Assembly: GCA_028023455.1 (NCBI GenBank)
Contig: JAQFVV010012398.1
Location: 6,472,682 to 6,536,681, forward strand
Direction: 5' to 3'
Source of the DNA: Epiperipatus broadwayi
Taxonomy: Eukaryota; Onychophora; Udeonychophora; Euonychophora; Peripatidae
DNA: 64,000 bases
Below, piece by piece: positions 1 to 11,782 of the stretch (its first letter is position 1; each line of letters starts with the position of its first letter). The notes under the pieces were generated by a model that searched no databases, was not told where the DNA came from, and was given only the letters and a program-made list of their open reading frames with translations. A program made the position numbers and the translations under genes.

Positions 1-1546
1 AATCAAGTGTGCATCTTGTAAACACTTTACAATTTATTCATAATAACCTGCTTGGGTATTCTTTTTAAAAACTTTTCTTAAAAAGAGAGATTGATGATTT
101 AAATTAAGCTAACTTTGATTATTAAAATCCACTTCCATTATTTTAATAAAGTTTTTTAGAAGGAAAAAAAATGTTTAAGAAATCAAATTAATTTTTATTT
201 TTTCTTGAATATTTGAAAGCTATCATAATAAAACTCTAAAATTAAATAAAACAATGTAAATCTAAGAATCAAATATAAATAAGTACCTAAAAATACATAA
301 ATGAAGTTAAAAATTGTCTGATATACTGATTTGTGGTAGATAAAATTGTTTCTGTATACAGATAGGATTATGTTTGTTGAAAATGATCAATGGGAAAATA
401 CAAAAGAACCATATAATTAATACTGCCATTTATTTAAGCATTAATGTCAATAATACTATTTATTTATACATTCATTGTTTTATAATATGTCCATCATGGG
501 TTTCAATGGGCAAATAAAAGTCATCTATCTGGCTGATGTTTTTAACTAGGGTTTATGTTATGAGCATCCTAAAACGTCATGCTAGGACTTATTTCTGATT
601 AGTCTTATACATGTGTTATAAAATCACATTCAGTTAGTTATAAAAGAGTAAAGAATAATGTGAATGGAAATATTTTATGCTTAATAAAATACAATAAGTA
701 AAATAGTTTTATAAAAAGGAGAGTTATATTGTACTAAATGAAAATATTAAGTTGTCATATAAAGAATTAATTATGGAAAAATAAATAGATAAGAATTAAT
801 TAAATTCCAAAAGAATTACAGAAATATAATTAGCAAGTTGAGAAATTAAAGAAAGAAATCTAACTTAAACTGGACGTGATAAAAGAAGATACTGATTTAA
901 GAATAGATATCTATATCAACTGAAAAGGATGGAAATAACTGACCAATCAAATGCTAGGGATTTGCTGGTATAAAACCTGGAGCAATATCAGAGGTAGCTT
1001 TATCTGTACATCAACTTGAGAAATTAACTATATATTAGAAATAGTCTTGCAACATTACAATGCTGAACATCGTTGTATGTTGGGATGATACAAATTCTAT
1101 GCAGAAACATCTACCTCCAAATGTCAAAAGTACATCTAGAGGCAATTAACAGGTGACACTATTCTTTAATATTAACTGTACAAGTCTAAGAGAAGTTTAA
1201 AAAATAGCACTGGCAATAGAAGCATTTATTAAGAAGAAAAATGTTGCTTAGAGAAAGAAAACATTTTTTGAACTTAAAAGAGAGAATTAAAAAAAATAAT
1301 TAAATGGTATGTGTGGAGTGTACTATTGTATCATTGTGAAATCTGAGCAATGAGTAATAAAATTAGGAATGGAAGCCTTTGAGATGTGGGCATGGAGAAG
1401 AATGAAAAAATAATTTGAATAAATAAAATAACAAATAAACCCATTTTGAAAAGAATAAATAAAAAATGTTGATTGAGAAAATTAGAAAGAGAAAAATAAG
1501 TTGCATTGTATATATATTAAGAAGAAATTATAGTTTAAGGAAATAT
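1..1546. other. AT-rich non-coding stretch, nothing recognised
   Basis: No reading frame with protein-like composition, RNA gene or clear repeat boundary was seen here. The sequence is A/T-rich with short purine-rich runs, and the few open frames are short and low in complexity. It may be intergenic DNA or intron, or very old decayed repeat. Confidence 0.5.
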
Positions 1547-1554
1547 TTTTAGAG

Positions 1555-2131
1555 CAGCATTTTTCAACCTTTGGGTCACGACCCAATCCCGAATATGCAC
1601 CAAGAAATAAAAACATAAATATCTGATAACAAAAATCTTTTTACATTTTAAGAAAATATTAGTATTTGTGTATTTTCTCAAATTCAATTGTAAATTTGAA
1701 ATTAAATAATCATAATGTTAAATTTCGGGATTATTTTCAAAATGAAATTGTTCAAAAAAATGCAACTAAAATTAATGCAGACAAAGCATCAAACCAGCGC
1801 TAGTGGTGGAAAATTAATTTTTGCTTGTATTTCGTATATAAATAAAACCTTATTTGCAAAAGAAAACACTTTTTTTTGGTAATTAACAAAATGTGTTAAG
1901 CTTTTAAATTAAAAATATGTAGTTTAACTTTAACTCAATTTTTAACTTACAAATTATTTGTTCATTATAAATATTATCAAATTGACCCGAATGTATACAT
2001 ACATATATACAGTACTCTGCTGATGTAATATCTCTTTTATTTTATATTATAATTTATGTAATAAATATTTGGATTGCAAAACTATTTCAATGAAGTCTAT
2101 TGGGTAGCGAGCAAAAAGTTAAGAAATGCTA
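1555..2131. mobile_element. Non-autonomous hAT-type element (MITE)
   Basis: The element is 577 bp. It starts CAGCATTTTTCAACCT and ends with the imperfect inverted complement (minus strand TAGCATTTCTTAACTT). It is flanked on both sides by the same 8-bp direct repeat, TTTTAGAG, at 1547-1554 and 2132-2139. An 8-bp target duplication and a terminus resembling CAGnGnTTCTCAACCT are hallmarks of the hAT superfamily. The interior has no transposase frame, so it would depend on an autonomous relative. The GGGTCACGACCC palindrome just inside the left end is also common in such elements. The class rests on the target duplication and termini; the family is not identified. Confidence 0.8.
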
Positions 2132-2465
2132 TTTTAGAGGGAGTGGTGAGTGAAAGCAAGAAGAAAGAATGGAAAGGATTGACTTTGTTGGATGATATAA
2201 GAGATGGGAAAAGTTATGTGGAATCGAAGATCTAGGGAATGAAGAGAATAGAGTGAGAAAATGGTTGAATTGATGATGTGACTACTCTCTGGATCTGTCA
2301 AACTACTAAACATCACATGATCACTATTTCTTATGCTAGCACATAACTGTTATTAAAACAGAAAAACTCTCCATACAGTAGTGCCACTCAGTGCCAATCA
2401 GAGTAATCAATGGATGCCAGAAGGTTTGTGCATAAAATCCCTCTCTAGTGCCTACTCATCCAATA

Positions 2466-2507
2466 TCCCCAGACTAGTATCTGGCTTGTGGCCTTCGTCA
2501 GTGAGGA
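2466..2507 (-). ncRNA. Hammerhead ribozyme-like motif, family A, left copy
   Basis: Minus strand: stem I UCCUCA, core CUGACGA, stem II AGGC-CACAA-GCCA, then GAUA where GAAA is expected, palindromic stem III ACUAGU, cleavage base C, and UGGGGA. UCCUCA and UGGGGA pair over six positions with one G-U. The single change in GAAA probably inactivates this copy. The right-hand copy has GAAA intact, so the two together imply an intact ancestor. Confidence 0.6.
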
Positions 2508-2999
2508 GTTTTGGATCTGAGAGCACTGCACCTAGATCTTAGGATCTAATGCAACCTTCCAGCAGCCATCTTTTATCTCTACTTAACTATAAAACTATGA
2601 GAATAAAATTGAAAACACAATAATATTTTCAATCTAAGATCAATAGCTTATATAGTCATATGAGTGGCACTACTGTATGGAGAGTTTTGCCTGTTTTAAT
2701 AACAGTTATGTGTTAGCATAAGAAATAGTGTTCATGTGATGTTTAGTAGTTTAACACCAATCTTGCCTAATAGGATAGTGGTGGCTATGGTTGTTAAAGA
2801 GCCAAAGACACCAAAATGTATGGGTACTGAACTAGGTTCAGACCTATATGACTATATAAGCTATTGAGCTTAGATTGAAAATATTATTGTGTTTTCAATT
2901 TTATTCTCATAGTTTTGTAGTTAAGTAGAGATAAAAGGTGGCTTCTGGAGGGTTGCATTATATCCTAAGATCTAGGTGCAGTGCTCTCAGATCCAAAGC

Positions 3000-3041
3000 T
3001 CCTCAATGATGAAGGCCACTAGCCAGAAACTAGTCTGGGGA
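3000..3041 (+). ncRNA. Hammerhead ribozyme-like motif, family A, right copy
   Basis: Stem I UCCUCA (3000-3005), core AUGAUGA (expected CUGAUGA, first base changed), stem II GGC/GCC around a short loop, GAAA (3026-3029), stem III ACUAGU ending at 3034, cleavage base C3035, then UGGGGA (3036-3041), which pairs with stem I. One core base is altered, so it is likely inactive now. The cleavage triplet would be GUC. Confidence 0.6.
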
Positions 3042-3147
3042 TATTGGATGAGTAGGCACTAGATGGGGATTTTATGCACAAACCTTCTGGCATACATTGA
3101 TTACTCTGGTTGGTACTGAGTGGCACTACTGTATGGAGAGTTTTGCT

Positions 3148-3974
3148 TCTGGACCTGTCCATGGGAAATAATATTGTTAATGATTAGTTATATTTGTTTT
3201 AGTTTTTTTTTTTTTGATGATTGGCGAAGACAGACTAATTTTATAAAGCAACATTAAGCAGTAAAGTTAGATCTGAACATAATAAAAATGATAAAATGTA
3301 TTACTGAAACAGATTAATCTAATGGCATACAACATAGTGTATATGCATTTCCATCTAATGCTTAAAAAAAAAAGAATAAACCCAAACAGAATTTACCTGT
3401 AATTGTTTGAGATAAAGTATTAAATTACTTAGATATTGATTAATATTTTTTAAAAATCAAATATAAAAAAGGTCTATTCAGTAGAATTATTTTTTATTAA
3501 ATATATTTATTATTTTGAAAAAAATTAAAATTCTTAATGTAATAATTAAATTATCTTGTTTTTCTTAATCCAAATGGAAAATATTTACTGTAATTGTATT
3601 GTTTTTAAATTCTTTTACATCTTCTATAAATAGTAGATTCAGATTAACTGATTTTTAGTTAGAAAATGTAAAGGGTATAGAGTCTTGAAAAAAAAGGATA
3701 GTTGCTAGTTTTCATGTTGATCAAGTTTGAACTCCAAGAGATATAATGGTATGGCTCTTCTGTGGTGTTTTAAAACCCATATGTGTGTACTAAATCATTT
3801 GCCTAACAGAAGTTTATGAAATCATAGAGAATCCAAACTGAATTGAAAAGTACTACTTGTATATATGATATCCAGAAAATGCTACATTGGCTGTTTATAT
3901 AAGAATTTAATTGACTGATTGTGAGACTCCAGTGCTGTATACTATACACACATTGTAGAAGCACAAAAAAATCT
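3148..3974. other. AT-rich non-coding stretch
   Basis: Nothing recognised apart from homopolymer runs. It separates two hammerhead-bearing inverted elements. Confidence 0.5.
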
Positions 3975-4046
3975 ACTGTCAGTATATATGTATAATATTG
4001 AATTTCAAAAAACTTCCACATTTCACTTTTCAGCAAAAAAACTTTT

Positions 4047-4097
4047 AATATTGATTACAGTTTCAACTGTACCATGCAGTCTTCATCAGATCTACAA
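4047..4097 (-). ncRNA. Hammerhead ribozyme-like motif, family B, left copy
   Basis: Minus strand: GAU, CUGAUGA, an extra A, stem II GACUG-CAUGGUA-CAGUU, GAAA, CUGUA, then AUC. Stem III would be only A-U and C-G around one base, as in minimal hammerheads thought to act as dimers. An extra A after the core is a known variation in at least one viroid hammerhead. Confidence 0.55.
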
Positions 4098-4715
4098 AAT
4101 CTGAATACACATGCAAATACACCCATTAAAATACATTATTTTATATAAAATTATTAAATTCCTATCAAACTTTTAAAAAAAATTTATTTTTTAAAAAATC
4201 TTTTTTAACCTTTTCAAGTCATATAATATCATTAACATATTAAGTATCCTATTTTATATTCTTTTAAAATCTTTTTTAATCCTCTTTCTTTATAACACAT
4301 ACTTATACATATAACTTTAATACATATAATATTTACATTATAAAATGATTTTAATTACACTACTCCAAAAAAAAATATTTAATCACTATCAATATAATCT
4401 TACTTTATCTTTTATTCTAACTAAATACTTATTTCCATTCATTTTACCTTCTTAATTATTTCATATAAAATTTTCTTAGCTTAATCTATTCTTTCAACTG
4501 TCCCTATTCTCCATTTTACTCTAGTATATCAACTTCCTTTTTAACCTCTCTTTCATATTCTATTCTACAGCTCCCTCTATTAACTATTTTTATACCTATA
4601 AATATTTTTTACTATTTTTATCACACCTAAAAAACAAAAAAAACTTTCTTTTTTTATATACCATTATTTCCTTTTATGCTATTATTGTTTTTATATTATT
4701 ATTATTTTTTATTAT

Positions 4716-4766
4716 TATTGTAGATCTGATGAAGACTGCATGGTACAGTCGAAACTGTAATCAATA
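4716..4766 (+). ncRNA. Hammerhead ribozyme-like motif, family B, right copy
   Basis: CUGAUGA at 4726-4732, extra A, stem II GACUG/CAGUC closing CAUGGUA, GAAA at 4751-4754, CUGU, putative cleavage after A4759. GAU (4723-4725) pairs with AUC (4760-4762), and UAUU further out can pair with AAUA, giving a bulged stem I. All core bases are present. This is the most complete B copy. Confidence 0.65.
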
Positions 4767-4835
4767 TTAAAAGTTTTTTTGCTGAAAAGTGAAATGTGGA
4801 AGTTTTTTGAAAGTCAATATTATATATGAAAACAG

Positions 4836-6186
4836 CAAAAACAGAGAAGGAAGAAAAGAATTTAGAAAGTATATATGTATACTGTGATATTAAATATATA
4901 TATACAGTGTTGAAAAATGAATTAAAATAAAATCTTTTAGCAGAGCAGCTGGCAAAGAAAACCTTTCTTACAGTGTGAAGAAGACAAAAAGAAAAAAGAA
5001 CTTTCAAACCAATTTTCAAAAAAGTTATGGGATGTTTTTATTTTATTTTAAAAATGTATAGTTATCTTGTAACAATATTGGAAAAAAAAGTAATAATGGG
5101 TGTTATAAAGTAAAGATACTTAGAATTAGGTATCAAAATATTTTATATTAATACATGCATATATGTGATCTTATTATATATGCAATTTAATATTTACTTA
5201 CATTTGGTTGAATAGAATAATATTTAATGGTTTACTAATGTTTAAAATATTTTTTGTTTTTATACCTTCATATGTGCACTTATAGATAAGTCTTTATTAA
5301 ATATTACTTTGTAAATAATATTGTATCCTGTTAAATCATTTATATTTTATTAATTCATTGAAATAGCCTCAGATATTTGTAAGTAATAAAATCAGAACAA
5401 TGTATTATTTTTGATTAATTAATTTACTCCAGTAAAATTAATAACGATAGAATAATTTAAGTAATGTAAGTTTTTTTATCAACAGTGTTCAGAATCCTTG
5501 CAATCCCACTGTTAGTTCAGAAATAGTGCTATACATGTTTTGTGGGAATCTGTGAAATTCCTTTTGTAATTAACTGGATAACCCTAAGATAATATATCAC
5601 CTTTAAAGTTCACATACTTCACTTTATATATTTTAGAATGACATATTTTATTAATTGACAATACATTCATGATACCAGGATATTGATGATAATCAGCCTT
5701 AATGTAATGATTCCAGATTTTTAAATAAGTATTTAATTTTATAGTTGCTTTAGAACTTCTGTAGGTGTGTGAATATTCATGGCATTTTTATAATATTATT
5801 CCTAAATTTGGTATTGGCTAAATAATGGTTAGTTTAATATTTTATATTATCTTTTTTTAAATCCAATCATAAATAATGACTGCTGATTAATTTGCAACTA
5901 ATACTCTAACTGTTGATTCTTGATGATCATTGCTGGTGTTGCCATGAATTCAATTCTTACTTACAATGATTTCAGGTGTTCATTTTATCATTAAATTAAA
6001 AACATTTTCTTTATTCAGTAAAACTGTGTTTTTGACAATTCCATCAATTATAGTTTTCCTGAAGATTTATAATGATGGTGTATTTGTTGTATTCTTAGTT
6101 TATTCATGAATGTATCATGTGAAGAAACATTGTCTATTGTAAGGAAAAGATTAAATGGTGATTACGGATTTTAAACAGAACAAGTC
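4836..6186. other. AT-rich non-coding stretch
   Basis: No gene, RNA or repeat boundary recognised. It leads into the Penelope-like element that begins near 6187. Confidence 0.5.
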
Positions 6187-7290
6187 TTCCTATTAATAGT
6201 ACAATGGAACTATTAACATTCTGCATAAAAATAATTTACTTTCAATATAACACAGAATTCTTCCAACAAAATCAAAAAATGGCTATGGACTCACCATTGT
6301 CTCCCCTGATTAGTAATATTTACATGCAAGTACTTGAAACATTATCCATAAAATCTACCCCATATCCACCTAAAGTTTGGATTCACTATAGTGAAGCACT
6401 GCTACAAATATTCTGGAAACACATCAACAACATATCCCCTTCAACTAAATTCACAAGAGAATCGGAACAAGAACAAAAATTGGCATTCTTAGATGTTCCT
6501 GTGACAAGACTCCCTCATGGCAAAATCAAAACTATAGTTTACAAAAACCTACACATACAGGAAAATACCTAGCCTATACATCTAATCACACCAGAAACAT
6601 AAAACATGTAGTTATACTATCACTATGGAACAGAGCAAAAGAAGTTTGTTCAGAAACCAGTGATTTGGAAAAAAAGATCTATATAGAGCAAACTTTTATG
6701 AAAAATGGTTATCCATCAGCTGTTATTAAGAAAACATTAAATAAACAGCAAAAAGAACCACCAAGAAAAAAAATCAATTATTAGTATTGTAGTGGACACA
6801 TACATTCTAAAAATAGCAGACAAATTAAGAGAAATCTACAATCAGTATAACATCAGAACAGCTTTCCAGAGCCATACAACACTATGAAGAATTCTAACAT
6901 CTACAATTAAACTTGAAATGCTGAAAAGAAAAAACTGTGTCTATGAAATACTATGTGAATGTGAAAGAACATATATTGGTGAGAATAGTCATCCCTTTGA
7001 AAAGCACTTGCAAGAATACAAACTGATGATTAGAATAGAGAAAACAGATATGTCTAAGGCAGCAGACCATAAATATGCCAATGAACATATGTTCAATTGG
7101 GAAAATACAAAAATTTTGGATACAGAAGAAAAGGTAGAAAGAAGAAAATTTAAAAAGCTGTTCACATGACAATGGCAAAAAATGCCATAAGCCAACCTAG
7201 TGCAACTATACATAATGTATGGAAATCACTAATCAACTTTGCTCTTAGCAAAAAGTGGAGAAATCAGGAGGAACCTCATAGATAAGTATA
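6187..7290 (+). pseudogene. Decayed Penelope-like element: reverse transcriptase C-half and GIY-YIG endonuclease
   Basis: Two frames carry it. At 6204-6572 the protein shows the PLE RT signature KMAMDSPLSPLISNIYM (motif B), then FTRESEQEQKLAFLDVPVTR, the conserved 'FTxExE...LxFLDVxxxR' block. The catalytic Y-x-D-D segment between them is replaced by a diverged HYSEAL. After a stop near 6572 the homology continues in other frames (SNHTRNIKHVV, then a Lys-rich linker). It resumes at 6918-7169 with CVYEILCECERTYIGE, a GIY-YIG nuclease motif, followed by AADHKYANEH. This order (RT, linker, GIY-YIG) is specific to PLEs. Stops, frameshifts and the lost catalytic site make it inactive. Confidence 0.85.
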
Positions 7291-7312
7291 TGAAATTTTT
7301 ACTGACTTGTGC

Positions 7313-7545
7313 CTTTGGCAGGATGGCTCAGTTGGTTAAAGCATTACCTTAAAATTCAATACTCAAGAATCTAAGGATCCAAGTTCAAATCCATGCTAGT
7401 ACTGTCACTGGTCAGGCCAGTAACACCTGAAGAAGAGGGGAGAATAATACCTCTCAAAACATTGTGCATATACTAACCTCTTTGATGTGTTATTGCTAAC
7501 AGTTGAATGTATTTGGAATATTTAAATAAAGTTAAATTTTTTTGA
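7313..7545 (+). repeat. tRNA-derived SINE-like sequence joined to a hammerhead relic
   Basis: 7324-7335 reads TGGCTCAGTTGG, a good polymerase III A box. 7381-7392 reads AAGTTCAAATCC, a good B box, at roughly tRNA spacing. The fold is not a clean tRNA and the 3' acceptor is absent, so it is a tRNA-derived head rather than a tRNA gene. The body continues through a hammerhead-like motif to an A/T-rich tail ending near 7545. It lies directly downstream of the PLE remnant, so it may be a PLE/tRNA chimera or a SINE inserted beside the PLE. Confidence 0.6.
7427..7470 (+). ncRNA. Hammerhead-like relic downstream of the PLE
   Basis: CUGAAGA at 7427-7433 (N7 may be any base), extra A, stem II GAGGGG/CCUCUC of six pairs (one G-U) at 7435-7440 and 7450-7455, then AAAA for GAAA, and CAUUGUG. 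The base after U in the cleavage site is G, which is not permitted. Stem II is intact but the core is decayed. Confidence 0.45.
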
Positions 7546-10500
7546 TGACATTCAATACTCATAGTAGGTGATAGAAATAGTCCAATATAAAAATACATCC
7601 ATCACCTATGCTTCACTCTAAATTACATGTCATTACATTAAATGATAAGCCTGTGCTCAGATATTATATATATTTTAGTCTGACATATTAAAAATATGTT
7701 TCATATAACTTAAATTGTTTAGATGTAATCTTTGTCACGGTTATAATTTTTTATTCAGTGACATGATATAATCCAAATTTAAATTGAAATAACAAGAAAT
7801 GATTTGATTTCTATCTATAGCAAAAATTACATTTTATCTGACAATTTTCTGTTCTTAGGGTATTTATTTCTGGCATATATTTAGATGAATAAATTAGGTG
7901 TGTTAATAACACCAATTCTTAATGGAAGTGGAGCACAATTGTTTTTTTCAATTGAGCCATTTAATTCATTTATCAATATTATTTATCAAATATGACATCA
8001 TCCATTTGTTTAATTATGATAAATTTCCTGTTTCAAATATTCTCAATTACTTTTTATTATATATTTTTTTTACTGATATCAGAGATGTAATAAATGGTGT
8101 GTTGTACATTTTTATTTCAATAGAGACACTGTTTCAAAAATATTTAAGCAAGTAATGTGAAAACAGAAAGTAAAAGATTTGCTAATAGAAAATTCTCAGT
8201 TAAGTATTTTCAATTATTTTTTATATTTTTAGATAGATTTTAAATATTCTCTCTGTCTAAGCTTTCCAAAGGCAAGATTTCCCATTGATAAATTTTCAGC
8301 ACCTGAGACAAATATAGCCTTTGCACATTAGTTTAGAATTTTCCTGGATATATGCTAATCAGAATGGTATATATATATATATATATTTATAAACTATCTT
8401 ATAATTTAATATTTATTAATATAACTAATATATGAAGTAATTAATCTATCATGGATTTATTATTAGTTTCATTATATTGCACACATATCCAAACATGTAT
8501 GTATTACATATATTACTATTGATCAATAGACATATAGAAGATAAATATATAATGGTATAAAAGAGATATCTTTGTCATCATAAAATATGTCAAATCATTA
8601 ACAATATTATGTTAATATTTTGACTTCAACTTTAATTATTAATACATTTAATTTGAAATATAATTTTATTAAGTAAAGAGTTTATTTGAGATAATGATGA
8701 AAAATTTGTTTGCAAGTATCCTTGACATTGTTGAATTGTTCTGATAAAAAATGCTTTTTTCATAAAAAAAAAAAAACTAACATGGGCAAGTCTGATTAAT
8801 TTAATATGGTGACAATGGACAACAATCTGAATAGCAAAAAGAATTAAATAAAATATGGATTATCAGATAAGATATAGTATATTATGCAATGCTATGACAA
8901 TTTAAATCAATATTTATTTAGAATATAAATAATTGTAGGATCTATTTGATTCTCAAATCATCATTCAAAAATTGTCTTACTATTGTTTTTAGAAATGGTT
9001 AATAAAAGGGTTTTCTGATTAGAAAAGACAAAAAAATAATATAATGGAAAGAAAAATGACTACAATATTTCTTTTAGTTTATTTTTATTCCAAGGTTTCA
9101 TTGTTGTTCTTAAAATATACCCAATTAAAAACTTGGTAACATTTTGCATGTTACACAGTTTTTCTTAATTGTGATGATGTGGTTATGCTTACAAATGAAA
9201 AAATGAACAAGTCATATGATTGCAAAAGCCAACTATGCAACTCATGCATTTACACAGAAAGATAAGATTTTGAGGCTGACAAAATTATCTAAACTATAAT
9301 AAAATCAGACCATAAAATGCCATTTATTTTTTTCTCTATTGAAACTAGAATTGAAGATGTTATTAGTTAAATTTTTGTATAATAAAATTTCATTATACTG
9401 GATATTTTAAAAAAATCACAATCATTTAAAATAATGTTTTATTTGGTTGTGTTCAACATCAGATAGTCATTCTTAATATGTGTCAATAGCTGAACACTTT
9501 TTATCTTGCAATAAATGTCAATTCTATCATAGTTTTAAGTTGTTTTTCTCCATGATTAAAAGATATACATGTGTATTTATCAAAATTTCTTAATAAAAGT
9601 TCAGTAACATATTTTAATGAATAGCATTTTTCAAGATTAGATGATAAGTAAAATTTCATAATGATTGAATTAATTAGACATTTTTTTATAATGTGATAAT
9701 GGCTTTTATTCTATGTTCATATAGAATAGATGCTTAAGAATATTATTGTCACTGCTAACAACAGTGCAAATGATAATCTTAAGTTTATTAAAACTTATTT
9801 ATGTTCTACAGTCTTATTTAAAAACAAACAAACAAGTGCAAAATTGTTTACAAGCAAAATTCTCAAAAAAATCATTTAAATAAACTGTAAATAATGGCTA
9901 TTTTTTGTTTATGAATGTCAATCTGTTTCACCAGATAATAGATGATCTTATATTCTTAGAGTTATATATTTAATAATCCATAAAATAATTTGTACTTATT
10001 AAATTTATTAGTAATATTTATCCAATGACAAGAATTTGATTGAAAGACATGACCATGATTTAAGTTGAACAAAATATCAATTAGAAATTAGATCACCCTA
10101 GCCTTATTTATGATTTTCAAAAAAAGAAGAAGAAATGTTTCATTTTAAGTAATGTTTATATTTTAAAAATAAAAATGTTTAACTTACATTCAGACATGAA
10201 ACATGTTGTAATTTACCATAGTTATGTGTTTGTGATTTAGAAAATATTTATTCCACATGTCATGATAAACAAATATTACACATAGGTTAATAATAGTACA
10301 TTTATATTATTTTTAAATGCATTTATTGAAGTTGAAAAATTGGTTTGTTTATTAGTATGTAAATTTGTAAACTTTTGAACTTTTTAAAGATAGAATAAAA
10401 TTTTAAAATTTAGTTAAATACAATACAATTGCTTGAAATTTGATATACAAACAATTAATATCAGAAATATCCACATGGGACAATAATCTTTTTGGTAGGT

Positions 10501-11110
10501 CACCTAGTTCCTTAGATATGAAAGAGAGAATGGAAAAATATTGAATATATTGATATTTAAAATTTAAAATTATTCTTAGAACTTTCCTTTGTTTTAAGTA
10601 AAGCTCATGAGAGAGTAGTATAGGCATTTTTTTAAGTAATAAGAAAGTTTGTTTATAATATTGTATTGTTAAGCTTTTTTTAAAAAAAAATTTTTTTTCT
10701 TTCAAATAAAAAAAAAATGTTAACAATTTTAAACAGAAAAGTTATTTACTTATTTCTTATACATATATAATAATGTACACATACTAGTAAATATGATATA
10801 TATACATAAAGAGCATACATATTAACTTAGAGCAGAAATATTTAGTAATATATATGTACACAAATACTATATGTGTGAAATTGATTTAAAGTAAAATTAT
10901 ATTTTAAATGAAGTTTATTTACAATATAGTTTTAGTAAACATCTTCAATATATATATATAAGGGGTATACATTTTAACCTATAGCAGAAAAATCTAGTGA
11001 TATTTATATATCAACTAAAATGTCCAGTCAATTTGAAGTACAATATAGTTTTACATTTTTATTTATTGTGACAATATTAAAAAGTTAAAAATAATAAAAA
11101 TATTTTTTTT
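7546..11110. other. Long AT-rich non-coding stretch
   Basis: No gene or identifiable element was seen. There is a short (AT)n tract near 8367-8386. Open frames here are short, compositionally biased and lack any family motif. Confidence 0.5.
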
Positions 11111-11114
11111 ATAT

Positions 11115-11392
11115 TAAATGCTTTTATTTTCCATGCTCTAAAAAAAAAACAATGTTTTTCATCCACAATTGGGGTTTTTAGATTTAACTAAAATAAAAGC
11201 ATGGGGGAGGGGCATCCAGAAATTAATTAATTCAATCCCTATTTTTTATAAAAAGAGATTACCTTAATTAATTTCTGGAACCCCCCATTCCATGCTATTA
11301 TTTCAAGTTAAATCTAAAAACCACAATTGTGTTTGAAGAAATAATCTTTTTTTATTTTTTAGTGGATGGTAAATAAAAGCCTTTAATTTAAG
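11115..11392. mobile_element. Foldback element (MITE-like), inverted arms of about 105 bp
   Basis: The arm at 11117-11220 pairs with 11281-11390. Both read from GCTTTTATTT... through a poly-A stretch to CACAATTG and GATTTAACT, around a short centre of about 60 bp. A second member of the same family lies at 50412-50672, sharing CCACAATTG and the AAAAGCnTTTA edge. No coding content. Transposase superfamily unknown. Confidence 0.6.
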
Positions 11393-11782
11393 ATGCATCC
11401 AGCTCTATCACTGTATCATTATATGTATGGAAAAATGCATGTGTGCACATATATATAGTCAAATAAATTGAAGTATGGATGTATGATTGATTCTGATAAA
11501 TTAGAGACCAGTTAAATTTTAAATCAAATTAACAAATTTCATTAATAACAAATAAAATTTAAAACTCATTTGACATAATAAAAGATGCAATTACATGTGT
11601 CAAGTATGCATTTCTACCATTTCATTGATTAAAAGTATCAATTATTCCAACCCATGCTGATGGTAGAGATACATGACTCAGCACTCACTATTTACAAAGC
11701 AAATTAAATTAATAAAAAGAAAAATCATGATCACATTGACTGCAAAACTGACTAATTTACAATGTTACATGAATATATATGT

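Larger units (their letters stand above)
2298..3147. mobile_element. Hammerhead repeat A: head-to-head inverted units, about 456-nt unit
   Basis: The plus-strand unit runs from 2665 to about 3120. The first 27 bases of the unit recur at 3121-3147, so the next tandem copy begins and is cut off, which sets the unit at about 456 nt. To its left, 2298-2660 is an inverted copy. It reads on the minus strand across the same unit boundary, so it is circularly permuted relative to the plus unit. Each copy holds one hammerhead-like motif. No coding capacity is visible. The layout fits a retrozyme-like non-autonomous element; an ordinary foldback transposon is the alternative but would not explain the tandem boundary or the ribozyme pattern. 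Confidence 0.65.
3975..4835. mobile_element. Hammerhead repeat B: inverted ends of about 100 bp around a 620-bp T-rich interior
   Basis: The segment at about 3998-4100 is the reverse complement of about 4720-4825, sharing the hammerhead and the flanking block AAGTGAAATGTGGAAG. The interior is a C/T-rich, A-poor strand with no convincing frame. The ends are not flanked by an obvious target duplication. The inverted layout resembles a foldback element, but each arm holds a hammerhead-like motif of the kind found in Penelope-like elements. Confidence 0.6.

Noticed and set aside
4702-5019. 105-codon minus-strand frame
   Set aside because: It runs across the hammerhead arm and A/T-rich flank, has biased composition and no family motif.
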